NCBI GenBank assembly: GCA_009602735.1
Contig: WELA01011906.1
Coordinates: 6,759 to 27,541, forward strand
Reading direction: 5' to 3'
Source of the DNA: Mesotaenium endlicherianum
Lineage: Eukaryota; Streptophyta; Zygnematophyceae; Zygnematales; Mesotaeniaceae
DNA length: 20,783 nucleotides
The notes beneath the pieces were generated by a model. It was not told the origin of the DNA. It searched no databases and saw only the letters and a program-made list of their open reading frames with translations. The position numbers were made by a program, and so were the translations under genes. This document shows, in pieces, positions 7,901 through 16,197 of the stretch (positions are counted from its first letter, which is position 1; each line of letters starts with the position of its first letter).

Positions 7901-8978
7901 ATGAAGAATACCCCACTGACCTTCCCCTTTTGGGTGCTGGTGGGGGCTGTTGAGTCCTGACCGCATACAGGTCATTCTCTCCCTGCTTGCTTGCCCATTT
8001 GGCATAAGCGTGATTCCCTTTAGAGAATGACTCTCGGGCCCTGCTCCTGTCTTGCATTTCTTGGCTCATGCAGTCTCTTACTCCATCCAATCTTGGGTCC
8101 CAAGCTGCAATGTGAGGAGGCAACACTATGTTCCCCTGTAGGTCTGTTAGGAAACCTTCCTCCCCTGCCCTGTCTTTTTGCTGGTCCCTCATGTTGATGG
8201 TCATCCACCGCCAATCAATGGGCTTCTGGAAGAAGGCAGGGTCTGTCCTTTTCAAAGTACAAGGGTACCAGTGCCCTGAGAAGTCCAGCTGACTTGTTTC
8301 CCTCGCCAAGAATTCCCAACTCCGTCTCTCCACCTCATTATTCATGGCCTTGAACCTGTTATGGGATGTAGAGTCCTTAAAGCTGTCCGCGTCCATGGAG
8401 ATCATCCTGATGATTCTATCTTTCCCCCAGATACTCGGGATCGATACAGCTCCTTCCTCATTCACTTGGGCCATTGCCTTGGCCTCTCTGACCGTATATC
8501 CTACCATCCTGGCATAATCGTGGTAGAGGAGGAGTCCTGTGCTGACCTCTATATACTTGTCAAAGTTTTCGGATGTCTCCCCTGCCCTTTGCAGGATGTC
8601 CTTCTGTGACTCACTGCGACTTCTCTGGGCATACTTGAAGGCCTCCTCTAGTGGATCAAAGCCCTTGCCCAGCACTGTGTAGCGGTAGCTGCTGATTCTC
8701 CTCTGTTCTTCTTGAGCCTGCTGCTTCCGCCTCTCCTCAGCTTGCCTCTCCTCCTCTGCCTTCTTGGCCTCCTCTGCTGCTTTTTTGTCCAATTCTTCCT
8801 GCCTCAGCCTGGCCTGTTCCTCCTCCTCCTTCTTCTTCTGTGCCTCCCGCTGTTGTTGGTGTCGTTGTGATTCCCGAGCGGAGATGGAGGATGATTTGAT
8901 GTCGCCACGGAATTGCACGTATTCTGCATGTGCCTCTTCCGCTCTTCTCTTCCTCTTAAGTTCCGACTTCTGAGTCAT
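7773..8978 (-). CDS. extra ORF downstream of pol in element M (ORF3), unknown function
   Basis: 401 codons from the ATG at 8978 to TGA at 7773. The frame is open 3 codons further upstream, where a TTG could only serve as a non-standard start. The N-terminus is Lys/Arg-rich. About residues 25-100 form a strongly charged Glu/Lys/Arg/Gln coiled coil. A globular region follows (about 105-330) with many aromatic and Trp residues (WRWMTINMRDQQ, HWYPCTLKR, AAWDPRLDG). The tail is low-complexity and basic, probably the result of a frameshift. There are no transmembrane segments or signal peptide, so it does not look like an envelope protein. It sits after the chromodomain of integrase and before the PPT, in the same sense as gag-pol, inside a matched LTR pair. 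I do not recognise the family. A second Gag-like structural protein or an accessory protein is possible. A captured host gene fragment is an alternative. Confidence 0.6.
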   Translation of the reverse strand: MTQKSELKRKRRAEEAHAEYVQFRGDIKSSSISARESQRHQQQREAQKKKEEEEQARLRQEELDKKAAEEAKKAEEERQAEERRKQQAQEEQRRISSYRYTVLGKGFDPLEEAFKYAQRSRSESQKDILQRAGETSENFDKYIEVSTGLLLYHDYARMVGYTVREAKAMAQVNEEGAVSIPSIWGKDRIIRMISMDADSFKDSTSHNRFKAMNNEVERRSWEFLARETSQLDFSGHWYPCTLKRTDPAFFQKPIDWRWMTINMRDQQKDRAGEEGFLTDLQGNIVLPPHIAAWDPRLDGVRDCMSQEMQDRSRARESFSKGNHAYAKWASKQGENDLYAVRTQQPPPAPKRGRSVGYSSSREELKQLTDKTQQYQRSQGKERRRGETKKKRKARKRTLAPL

Positions 8979-9339
8979 CTTGCTCAATCAGAAACACAAT
9001 GCAGTTAGTGAAGTCATGATGTTTTGCCGCTACTGAGTAGCCTTGGTGGAGAAGAACGTGGTAGGGAAAGTTCCAAGTGTGTAATACCTTGTGTAAGTGT
9101 GTATAAGAGGAGACTTGAGTCAGAGAGAAAAAGTGGATGTGAGCGCAGGTTGAGTGTGTAGAGTGGTTATATCAAAAGATGCCTGGCTGATCCCGAGACA
9201 AAACACACTCCCTCCAACTTAATTGTAAGGTGGGCTGCCTATCACGACCGTCACTGACTGTCACTAACTTTCACATTCCACTCCAATTTACATGGAGACA
9301 GGACCTTCTGTCACCTTCCCATGTCTACTGCAATGACAG
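8979..9339 (-). other. spacer between pol and ORF3 with a PPT-like tract
   Basis: This gap of about 360 bp has no ORF. On the minus strand it holds AAGTTGGAGGGAG (9220-9208), a near copy of the true PPT, followed by TGTGTTTTGTCTCGGG. A GATATAACC that could act as a TATA element follows at about 9165-9173, then a pyrimidine-rich leader up to the ORF3 ATG. It could be an internal promoter for ORF3, a splice-leader region, or the relic of a foreign LTR starting at 9207. I cannot see a matching LTR end or PBS before 8978. Confidence 0.4.
9208..9220 (-). other. second (internal) polypurine tract in element M
   Basis: AAGTTGGAGGGAG differs from the terminal PPT only in the last base and is likewise followed by TGT. 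With the terminal PPT it brackets the ORF3 region. Internal PPTs are known in some retroelements as extra plus-strand initiation sites. Here it may equally mark an old 3' end. Confidence 0.55.
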
Positions 9340-10875
9340 TTAGGGAGGTTGGCCAGCCGCCCGAAGGTGGAACCGCTTCAACGCCCCTTTGGCATTGGTG
9401 AGCTGGTCTTTGAAATCCCAAGTGTCCCTAGAGGCATCGTACCTCTTCCATCTGATCAGGTACTTCATGACATAGTTAGATGATCGACGGACAGAGCGAG
9501 CGTCTAAAATCTCCTCAACCTCATATTCCTCAGGGTCACCATTCCTAACAGCGGGGACCGGTCCCGGTTGGACAAGTAACCGACCTGTGAACAGTGTGTC
9601 ACCTTTGATGTATGGTTCCAGGAAGGAGACATTAAAGACTGGGTGACCCTTGTATTCCGCTGACATGTTCAATTTGTAAGCATTCTGACCGACATGGCGC
9701 ACCACCGAATATGGACCGACCCAGACCGGACCAAGCTTTTTCTTGACCACACCAGGCAGGTACAGGTGTTGAGAATGCAGTTTGACCAAATCGCCCTTAG
9801 AAATTGTCAGCTCTCAACGGTGTATATTAGCGTATTATTGTTGAATTTTTTGGGCTTTGTGCAGGTTCTGTTGAGAATCTGACAGGGTGTTAGCAAAACT
9901 CCTGAGTTAACTGGAGGAAGATCAGATTGTCAATCCCTTTAAGGTCAGTTAAAGACTCCCCTAGTACATCTAAAGAAGACTTAGGGACTCTACCCAGGCT
10001 GAGTTCATAAGGAGGCTTGCCCGTTGACGCGTGCACCGCACTGTTGACCGCAAACTGAATTGGAGGCAACAGGTCATCCCAATTATCTTATTTTTGGTTA
10101 ATATATGCTCTCAGCACCTCTTGCAGAACTCGGTTAGTTCTTTCAGTCTGCCCATCAGTCTGAGGGTAGTTTCCTGTGCTGAGTAACTATTTGACTCCCA
10201 TTAACCCCATTAGAGCTCTCCAAGACTTAGAGGTAAATTTTGAGTCTCTGTCTGAGATGATATTAGAGGGTAGCCCATGTTGGCATACCACATGGTTGTA
10301 GAACTGTCTCGCTGTTTCGAGTGCAGTTACTTTGACAGTCGTGGGGATGAAAATGACCATTTTTGTCAATTTATCCACTACTACCGAAATTGAGTCATGC
10401 CCATTGGCAGTTCTTGGTAGCGTTACCACCCAGTCCATGGATATTATTTCCCAGCGTCCAGCTGGGATGAGCAGTGGTTGTAAGAGACCTCCGGGTGGTG
10501 TGTGTCAGGACTTATTTCTCTGACACTGATTACAAGACTTAACATATTTAAGACCTCCCGAGGCAACCCATTTCAATGATAATGTTTTGCCAGTTTGCCA
10601 ACAGTTTTAGCCTGCCCCAAATGCCCACCCAGTAAACTATCGTGTGCTTGACACAATAAGAGGGACCTTATTTCCAAGTTATTAGGAGTGACCAGCTTCA
10701 ACCTGCTTGAAGTGGTTTCAGTCACCCAGACCCCTCCCTTAAGCCTATACCCGAGTGCAGTAGCAGGACACGCACCATCAATGGGGCTGGGCTGAAATGT
10801 TGGGTCAGAAAGGTAGGCTTTCTTAAGGTGTTCAAGGAAGGACATCTTCACCTTTAGTGAAGTGAGTGCACAAGG
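9340..10875 (-). pseudogene. pol: integrase with C-terminal chromodomain (element M pol)
   Basis: Integrase inserts the cDNA into the genome. The N-terminal HHCC zinc module is seen as AHDSLLGGHLG (10573-10851 frame), then KSCNQCQRNK in a shifted frame. The catalytic core has the first Asp in MDWVV, the second in SDRDSKF, and Glu in QTER, with 35 residues between the last two (DD35E). The C-terminus has the usual KLGPVWVGPYSV segment and a chromodomain (EEYEVEEILDAR...YLIRWKRYDASRDTWDF, 9340-9540), which in chromoviruses steers integration to marked chromatin. Breaks: TGA at 10573 where Trp is expected, a 1-nt shift near 10548, TGA near 10506, TAG after GVK near 10184, TAA near 10090, a 1-nt shift near 9900, and two stops just before 9789. 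The protein ends at TAA at 9340. Confidence 0.88.
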
Positions 10876-12952
10876 ACTTTATCTACAGCATGCTGATTAA
10901 AGTTCCTCTCTTGCAAGTCAGGTCTTCTAGAGAGTGCATCAACAGGATTCAACTTCCCTGGTTTGTAGTCAATCTGGACTTGGAACTGCTCCAGCATCTG
11001 GCTTCAGCAGTTCTCCCTCCTCGACAGCTTGGACTTTTTCTGAAAGTGAGTCAAAGCTAGTTGATCTGCAAGCACCTTAAAAGCTTTACCATGTAGGTAT
11101 GCTCTCCATCGTTTGAGCACATGAATGATAGCTAGCAGCTCTTTATCATGCACGGAATAGTTAATTTCCAATGGGTTGAATTTCATAGACTCATACAGCA
11201 CAGGGTGCCACTCCTGCCGTACCTTACCATCCTTTGTGGTTTTGTCAGCAGGCTGCAACGAAATAGCACCCATGGCAAAGTCAGAGGCATCAGTAACCAC
11301 CTGCACCGGTTTGCTGGGGTCATACACGGCTAGCACTCGGGCAGAACAAAGAGCATCTTGAAGGGTCTGGAAGGCAGCCTGCTGCTCTTCCCCCCACACA
11401 TACCCTATGTTTTTCTTAGTAAGGTCAGTCATTTTACTGGCCTTTGTAGAATAATTCTCAATAAATCTCCTATAGTGGTTAGCCAACCCAAGGAAGGATC
11501 TAACTTCAGAGACAGACTGTGGTACTGGCCAGTCCCTTATGGTGTGGACTTTCTTAGGATCCACACTAATGCCGTCTTTACTGACAACGTGGCCTAAGAA
11601 TTTAATACTTTCCTTGAAAAAATCACACTTGCTCATCTTAGCATTTAACTGGTTTCTTCTCAGAGTGTTCATGACTCTCTTTAAGTGTTCAGCACGCTGC
11701 GCTTCATCTTTAGAGAAAATTAAAATATCATCCAGGAAGACTTGCACAAACTTATCCAGGTAAGGTCCGAAAATGTCATTCATAGCACCCATGAAGGTTG
11801 AAGGAGCATTACTCAGTCCAAATGGCATCACATTAAACTCATAGTGTCCATAACGTGTTCGTAAGAGAGTCTTGTGTTCATCTCCGTCAGCAATTTTGAT
11901 TTGATGATAACCACTCTTGAGATCTATCGTACTGAACACTTTTGCACCAGACAGGGTATCCAGCAAGTCTTCGATTCTGGGTAAAGCATACTTGTTTTAT
12001 ATTGTAATTCTGTTAAGAGCTCTGTAATCCACACAAATTCGCATACTACCATCCTTTTTCTTAACAAATAGGATGGGTGCGCCGTAATGTGATGTACTGG
12101 GGGAAATACAACCATTTTCCTCAAGCTCTGCAATCTGTGTTTTCAACTCTTCGCTCCGCACATAAGACAAGCGATAAGTGCGTTGCCAGGGTGGCTGACT
12201 CCCAGGTAATAAATCAATCCTGTGATCTACTTCCCTCTTAGGGGGTAGTCCTGGAGGCATATTAAATACATCAACGTACTGAGCAACAATTTTTGCAGCA
12301 GCAGGGTGCTCTGGAGGACTTACCTTTTTCTCAACCACTTCATCACGTTGAGGAGTTACCTCTCTTAGCAGCAAACCTCGAACTTGGGTAAAGCATACTT
12401 TTTCTTTACTGTAATTCTGTTCAGAGCTCTGTAATCCACACACATCCGCATACTGCCATCCTTTTTCTTAACAAATAGGATGGGTGCGTCGTAAGGTGAT
12501 GTACTGGGGGAAATATAACCATTTTTCTCAAGCTCTGCAATGTGTGTTTTCAACTCTTTGCTCTGTACATAAGACAAGCGATAAGTGCGTTGCCAGGGTG
12601 GCTGACTCCCAGGTAATAAATCAATCCTGTGATCTACTTCCCTCTTAGGGGGTAGTCCTGGAGGCATATTAAATACATCAATGTACTGAGCAACAATTTT
12701 TGCAGCAGCAGGGTGCTCTGGAGGACTTACCTTTTTCTCAACCACTTCTTCACGTTGAGGAGTTACCTCTCTTAGCAGCAAACAGAATATTCTGTCCTCC
12801 TTCTGGTTCCAGCTTTCGACGAACTCTATTGCATTCAGCAATTTGCATCCTTCTGAAAGCCTCTTCTTTTCCTTCATTTGCCATCCACACAGGACAAGAG
12901 GAAGAGCACTGGTGGGTGCCAAGTTAGTCTGCCCATCACTAGCTCCTCTCAC
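10876..12952 (-). pseudogene. pol: reverse transcriptase and RNase H (element M pol)
   Basis: RT copies the genomic RNA into DNA and RNase H removes the template. The minus-strand order is an RT finger segment ending [18 protein letters not shown], then [25 protein letters not shown], and the catalytic [10 protein letters not shown] (FLDD in place of YxDD, common in Ty3/gypsy). RNase H follows with [10 protein letters not shown] (Asp), [12 protein letters not shown] (Glu) and [11 protein letters not shown] (Asp). The tether NPVDALSRRPDLQ follows an in-frame TGA at 11004-11006. A 407-bp tandem duplication (about 11977-12783) puts the first RT copy out of frame, and TAA near 11997 interrupts the rest. 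Without these three changes the frame is continuous from 12952 to about 10880. Confidence 0.92.
11977..12783 (-). repeat. 407-bp tandem duplication within RT
   Basis: Two copies (about 11977-12376 and 12384-12783) are offset by exactly 407 bp, which is not a multiple of three and so shifts the frame. By eye they differ at about 15-20 sites, nearly all in the RT-finger half (11985-12165 against 12392-12572). The other half has only about two differences. Both copies start at GGGTAAAGCATA and end at TCTCTTAGCAGCAAAC on the plus strand. Confidence 0.9.
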
Positions 12953-13657
12953 TTAAACTGTACCTCTGCTCCAACACACTTCAGCTTGATGTCTATTAAG
13001 CCAGGACCTGCCTAACACGAGATCATAAAAGCCAGTGTTGAGTACCTCAAATGTAAGCGTTTCAGTTAGAACTGCAATGCCATAACCTAACTGGACCTCA
13101 ATAGGCTTGGTTATAACTCCTCCCGGGATACTTGAGGCATCTCCAAAAAATATTTTTCTATCCCCTTGGATGACACTAGGCAGTCTTAGCCGCTTAACTA
13201 AGCCCTTATGGATAAAAGTATGTGACGCCCCTCCGTTAACAAATGCCTTCACTTTCCTACCTGCAATCATGCAATGCAGTAGGATAGGGAGGACTGTCTT
13301 TTCCTGACTTTCGCATTGTTCTCCTGACTTAGCAAAGAAATGTTGGACATCAGGTGGAACAAGAGCATCCAGAGTGTGCACTCTCTGGACGTCTATATTG
13401 CTGATGGTCTCCTTTATCTGTTTGTCAGGCATGCATAGTGAATCCAGTTCAGCAGGACCCATAATACCTGCTACGAGGGCAGCTAGTGACGACTCACTAT
13501 CTCTAGCATCCTCACAGTCAGTAGACTGNGCACAGTCAATAGACTGGATTACTGACTGTTGCTGTCTTTTAAAGGCTGGTCTTTTCTCTCGACCTTTGGA
13601 AGTTTCTTGTTTGGACACTGCTCTCTGCAGTGGCCCAACTGCTGGCAATGGAAGCAA
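12953..13657 (-). pseudogene. pol: aspartic protease region at the start of pol (element M)
   Basis: Retroviral-type pepsin-like protease that would cut Gag-Pol. The frame overlaps the end of gag in the -1 frame, continues through a linker, and reaches FVNGGASHTFI, where the family has D-S/G-G-A. Element P has FVDGGASHTFI at the same place, so the catalytic Asp (GAC) is now Asn (AAC) and the enzyme would be dead. Further landmarks are GGVITKPIEVQLG and DLVLGRSWLNRH (the second conserved loop). TAA at 12953-12955 (AAA in P) ends the frame. An N at 13529 within a short duplication disturbs the gag-pol overlap. Confidence 0.85.
13532..13573 (-). promoter_or_regulatory. -1 ribosomal frameshift signal, element M
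   Basis: On the minus strand: slippery TTTAAAA (13573-13567), a 7-nt spacer, then ACAGTCAGTA, an 8-nt loop and TATTGACTGT. This forms the same 10-bp stem as in element P with one G-U pair. The gag stop TAA starts at the end of the 5' arm. A short N-containing duplication follows directly. Confidence 0.65.
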
Positions 13658-15037
13658 ACAGATTTTGCTGAGGCTGGTCTCGGCTCAGTCCTACCATCAC
13701 CTCTTCCATAGCCACCTGGAGAGTAACCACCTTTCCCTCTAGATTGTATAGCATTATACTCATACTCGTACTCATCACCCTGATTATCCTCAGCCCGGTC
13801 TCTTTCAATTGTATTGTAGGAACCGTGGGGCTTTTTGACAATCTTAGACACCAAAGCATTACTCTGGCGCTTGTGATTAAACTGCTGCTGATCCCAGGCA
13901 TAAGCGTCCTGGATCAAGTCAGCNAAGCGTCCTGGATCAAGTCAGCCAATTTCTCATACTTCTTTTTAGCAAAATGACCAATGACTTCGGATTTAAAGCC
14001 ATACTTGAAGTATGCTATCCTATACCGCTCTGGCAAGTCTGGCTGCTTCATCATCTTCTCTTGGAACTTTTGAGCAAACTCAGCAACTGAAGTGGTCTGC
14101 TTCAGTGTCAAGGAGATCATCGCATAGATTGCTTTCTCCTGCTGATTGATGACATCAAACTTCTCATGCAGTTTCTCGACAAACTCTACCCAAGTAGGGT
14201 CACCGAGTTGCTGAGCCTTACGCTCTCCTTTCCAATACAGCCACCAATCTGCTGAACTGCCTTTCAGTAGAGCACCAGTGTGCTTGACCTTCTCGTAATC
14301 CTGCAGCTCTGAGTAGTTCTCCAGCCACAGCTCAACATCAGCGAAATACTTGATCAGGTAATACTTTTTGTTCCCCTCAGGATTATAATCCTGGGGAGGT
14401 TTCGGCTTGGGCTTACTAGGTCCTCTGCCACCACCACCAGTGGTTTGAGAACCCAGTTGGTCTCTGTCCCGCAGTAGAGACATTATGATTCTTTTGTCCT
14501 CCTGTTGGGACTGATACATGCTCGCCATTTGCAATTGCATTTGCACAAATAATGCTCCCAAATCTACACTCTGAGGTGCGAGTCTAGCAAATGCAGAAGC
14601 AGCAGTGGCATCCACTCGCTGAGTAGTGTCCTCAACAGTCCCTCTCGCTCCTGCAACAGTAATTCCTGCCGCATTCAGCCGGTCACAAATTTGACCTAGA
14701 GGCACATTGAGTTGTGCAGCAGGAAGTGGGTTCAGATGATTGGCCCTTGCTGCCATAAGTTCTTCGACAGTGCGTTCGTTCGCTGGTTGTCCTTCCCTCT
14801 TTTCTGTATCTTCATCAGCTTTTGCTAATCTTTCTGCCTCTAACTTGACTCTCTCCTCCTCAGCCTGTTGTGCTGCGACTGCAGCAATAGCAGCTGCCTC
14901 ATCTGCAACCTCTCTAGCTGCAGTATCTGCCACTGCTTCAGAATAGCTACATGACTTTCAGCCTGATTTTTGACATTCTTGTTATCCTGGTTCTCCATGT
15001 CTTGAGAGTTGCTAGTTTAAGACCTTGTCCTTAACAT
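13549..15037 (-). pseudogene. gag: gag of element M
   Basis: Starts at ATG 15037, 21 nt after the PBS. A TAA replaces the Gln of the RSQTSN segment near 15017, and a 13-nt deletion around 14945 shifts the frame relative to element P. From 14933 the frame is open through the Ala/Glu coiled coil, the Retrotrans_gag core (ADWWLYW, FAQKFQE) and the LADLIQDA motif. It is then interrupted at 13924 by an N inside a 22-bp direct duplication (AAGCGTCCTGG...), probably an assembly scar. It resumes with an Arg/Gly-rich part and the zinc knuckle CFHCQQLGHCREQC, ending at TAA 13549. The core is well conserved with the other three gags. Confidence 0.88.
13902..13946. repeat. 22-bp direct repeat around an N
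   Basis: AAGCGTCCTGGATCAAGTCAGC occurs directly on both sides of N (13924). The other gag copies have it once. This looks like two contigs joined with their overlap left unmerged, giving a false frameshift in gag. Confidence 0.8.
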
Positions 15038-15058
15038 ACAAAGAAAACTGTGATAACT

Positions 15059-15070
15059 GCTTCAATACCA
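15059..15070 (-). other. primer-binding site of element M
   Basis: TGGTATTGAAGC on the minus strand, one base after the LTR end. It differs at three positions from the initiator-Met PBS TGGTATCAGAGC, consistent with decay. The position and the 21-nt distance to the gag ATG match the other copies. Confidence 0.65.
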
Positions 15071-15071
15071 C

Positions 15072-15333
15072 TAAAATAAATCGACTTACCAAATAGGCGA
15101 TTAACAATTAACGAAGATCTTTATATCAGTAAGTAATCTTTATGGTATTTCCTGTTAATTAATTAAATTGCAAAAGACAACATACTAGCAGTGAATAATA
15201 CTCGAAAGTCAAATGTAAGTAAACTAGCATCAATAATGCAAACGGTAAACTCATACATAAGCAAGGCTAGAAGACAGTGCGTATCAATGGCTTGTCGCCT
15301 TGGATTTAGATCTCTCTCAATAAGCTGTACTAA
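15072..15333 (-). repeat. LTR F, truncated 5' LTR of element M
   Basis: The last 262 bp or so of an LTR on the minus strand, ending CGATTTATTTTA next to the PBS. It stops at GCTGTAC(TAA), where the plus-strand LTR of element P begins. It shares several private variants with LTR E. The missing first 450 bp or so should lie beyond element P, outside the window. Confidence 0.85.
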
Positions 15334-16163
15334 TGTAATGAATCAGTATATTAGTTGATATAAAATTCATTTAAATATAATATTTAAATAAGTTCAGCCT
15401 GCTGAACTCTAGTTAATGATCAGTCTGCTGGACTTTTTATCTAATCTCAGTCTAATGACTCGGCCGAAAGCAGCAGGCTGAATGAAATGAATCGACTTAC
15501 CAAATAAGCGATTAACAATTAATAAAGATCTTTATATCAACAAGTAATCTTTATGGCGATTTCCGTTGGCTGGTTAAACGGCAAAGGACAATACACTAGC
15601 AGTGAATAATACTCGTAAGTCAAATGCGAGTGAACTAGCATCAATAATGCAAATCAGTAAACTCATACATAAGCAAGGTTAGAAGACAGTGCGTATCAAT
15701 GGCTTCTCGCCTTGGATTCAGATCTCTCTCAGTAAGCTGTACAGGAGAGTTGGCCTCGTTTACGAATGCCGAACTCGAGGGCAATGCCTAGCATATATAC
15801 ATGGAATGAGTTTACTGTTCAACAGTCAATGCGATGGCACCGCCTACCCGGGAGTTAACCACGTTGGTAGGACCTCGGCTAACCAAATCCACCGCCATCT
15901 CCCATCATCCCGAATAGCCATCCATTATAGGGATGTCATCTGGCCATTCATACGCACTGTCTTCTAACCTTGCTTATGTATGAGTTCACTGATTTGCATT
16001 ATACATGCTAGTTTACTCACATTTGACGGACGAGTATTATTCACTGCTAGTGTGTTGTCCTTTGCCATTAAACCAGTTAACGGAAAACACCATAAAGATT
16101 ACTTGCTGATATAAAGATCTTTATTAATTGTAAATCGCCTATTTGGTAAGTCGATTCATTTCA
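15334..16163 (+). repeat. 5' LTR of element P with an inverted internal segment
   Basis: Begins TGTAATGAATCAG and ends TCGATTCATTTCA before the PBS. It is built of three parts: 15334-15482 in direct orientation (LTR positions 1-149), 15483 to about 15949 in inverted orientation (about 255-720), and about 15950-16163 direct (about 507-720). The result is an LTR of 830 bp with a 213-bp inverted repeat. The second junction is at a short shared sequence, GCCATT(C/G)AT. Confidence 0.85.
16110..16116 (+). promoter_or_regulatory. candidate TATA box near the LTR 3' end
   Basis: TATAAAG lies about 50 bp before the LTR end and is kept in nearly all LTR copies here (TATAAAGATC; LTR E has TATAAATATC). 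If used, R-U5 would be very short, and with only 21 nt between PBS and gag the leader would be under 100 nt. This is inference from position and conservation only. Confidence 0.35.
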
Positions 16164-16164
16164 G

Positions 16165-16176
16165 TGGTATCGAAGC
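16165..16176 (+). other. primer-binding site of element P
   Basis: TGGTATCGAAGC, two bases different from the initiator-Met PBS TGGTATCAGAGC, one base after the LTR end. The gag ATG follows 21 nt later. Confidence 0.75.
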
Positions 16177-16197
16177 TGTTATCACAGTCTTCTTTGT

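Larger units (their letters stand above)
5714..15333 (-). mobile_element. element M: near-complete chromovirus with an extra ORF
   Basis: On the minus strand the order is 5' LTR (15333-15072, cut by element P), PBS, gag, protease, RT, RNase H, integrase with chromodomain, spacer with a PPT-like tract, extra ORF, PPT (7155-7143) and 3' LTR (7142-5714). The two LTRs share variants that the other copies lack (CTCAATAAGC, AAACGGTAAAC, AAGGCTAGAAG), so they are a pair. By eye they differ at about 15-20 of 260 comparable bases, which suggests an old insertion. Removing the nested solo LTR and one 5-bp duplication, the 3' LTR is about 706 bp. The flanking duplication should be ACAAA on the minus strand (5709-5713). 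The partner lies beyond element P. Confidence 0.82.

Noticed and set aside
7773-8978. ORF3 as a retroviral envelope
   Set aside because: No signal peptide, transmembrane segment or cleavage-site-like motif. The protein is charged and coiled-coil rich.
8979-9207. A separate LTR family starting TGTGTTTTGTC at 9207
   Set aside because: No matching end, PBS or second copy is visible in the window. It was kept only as an alternative explanation in the spacer entry.
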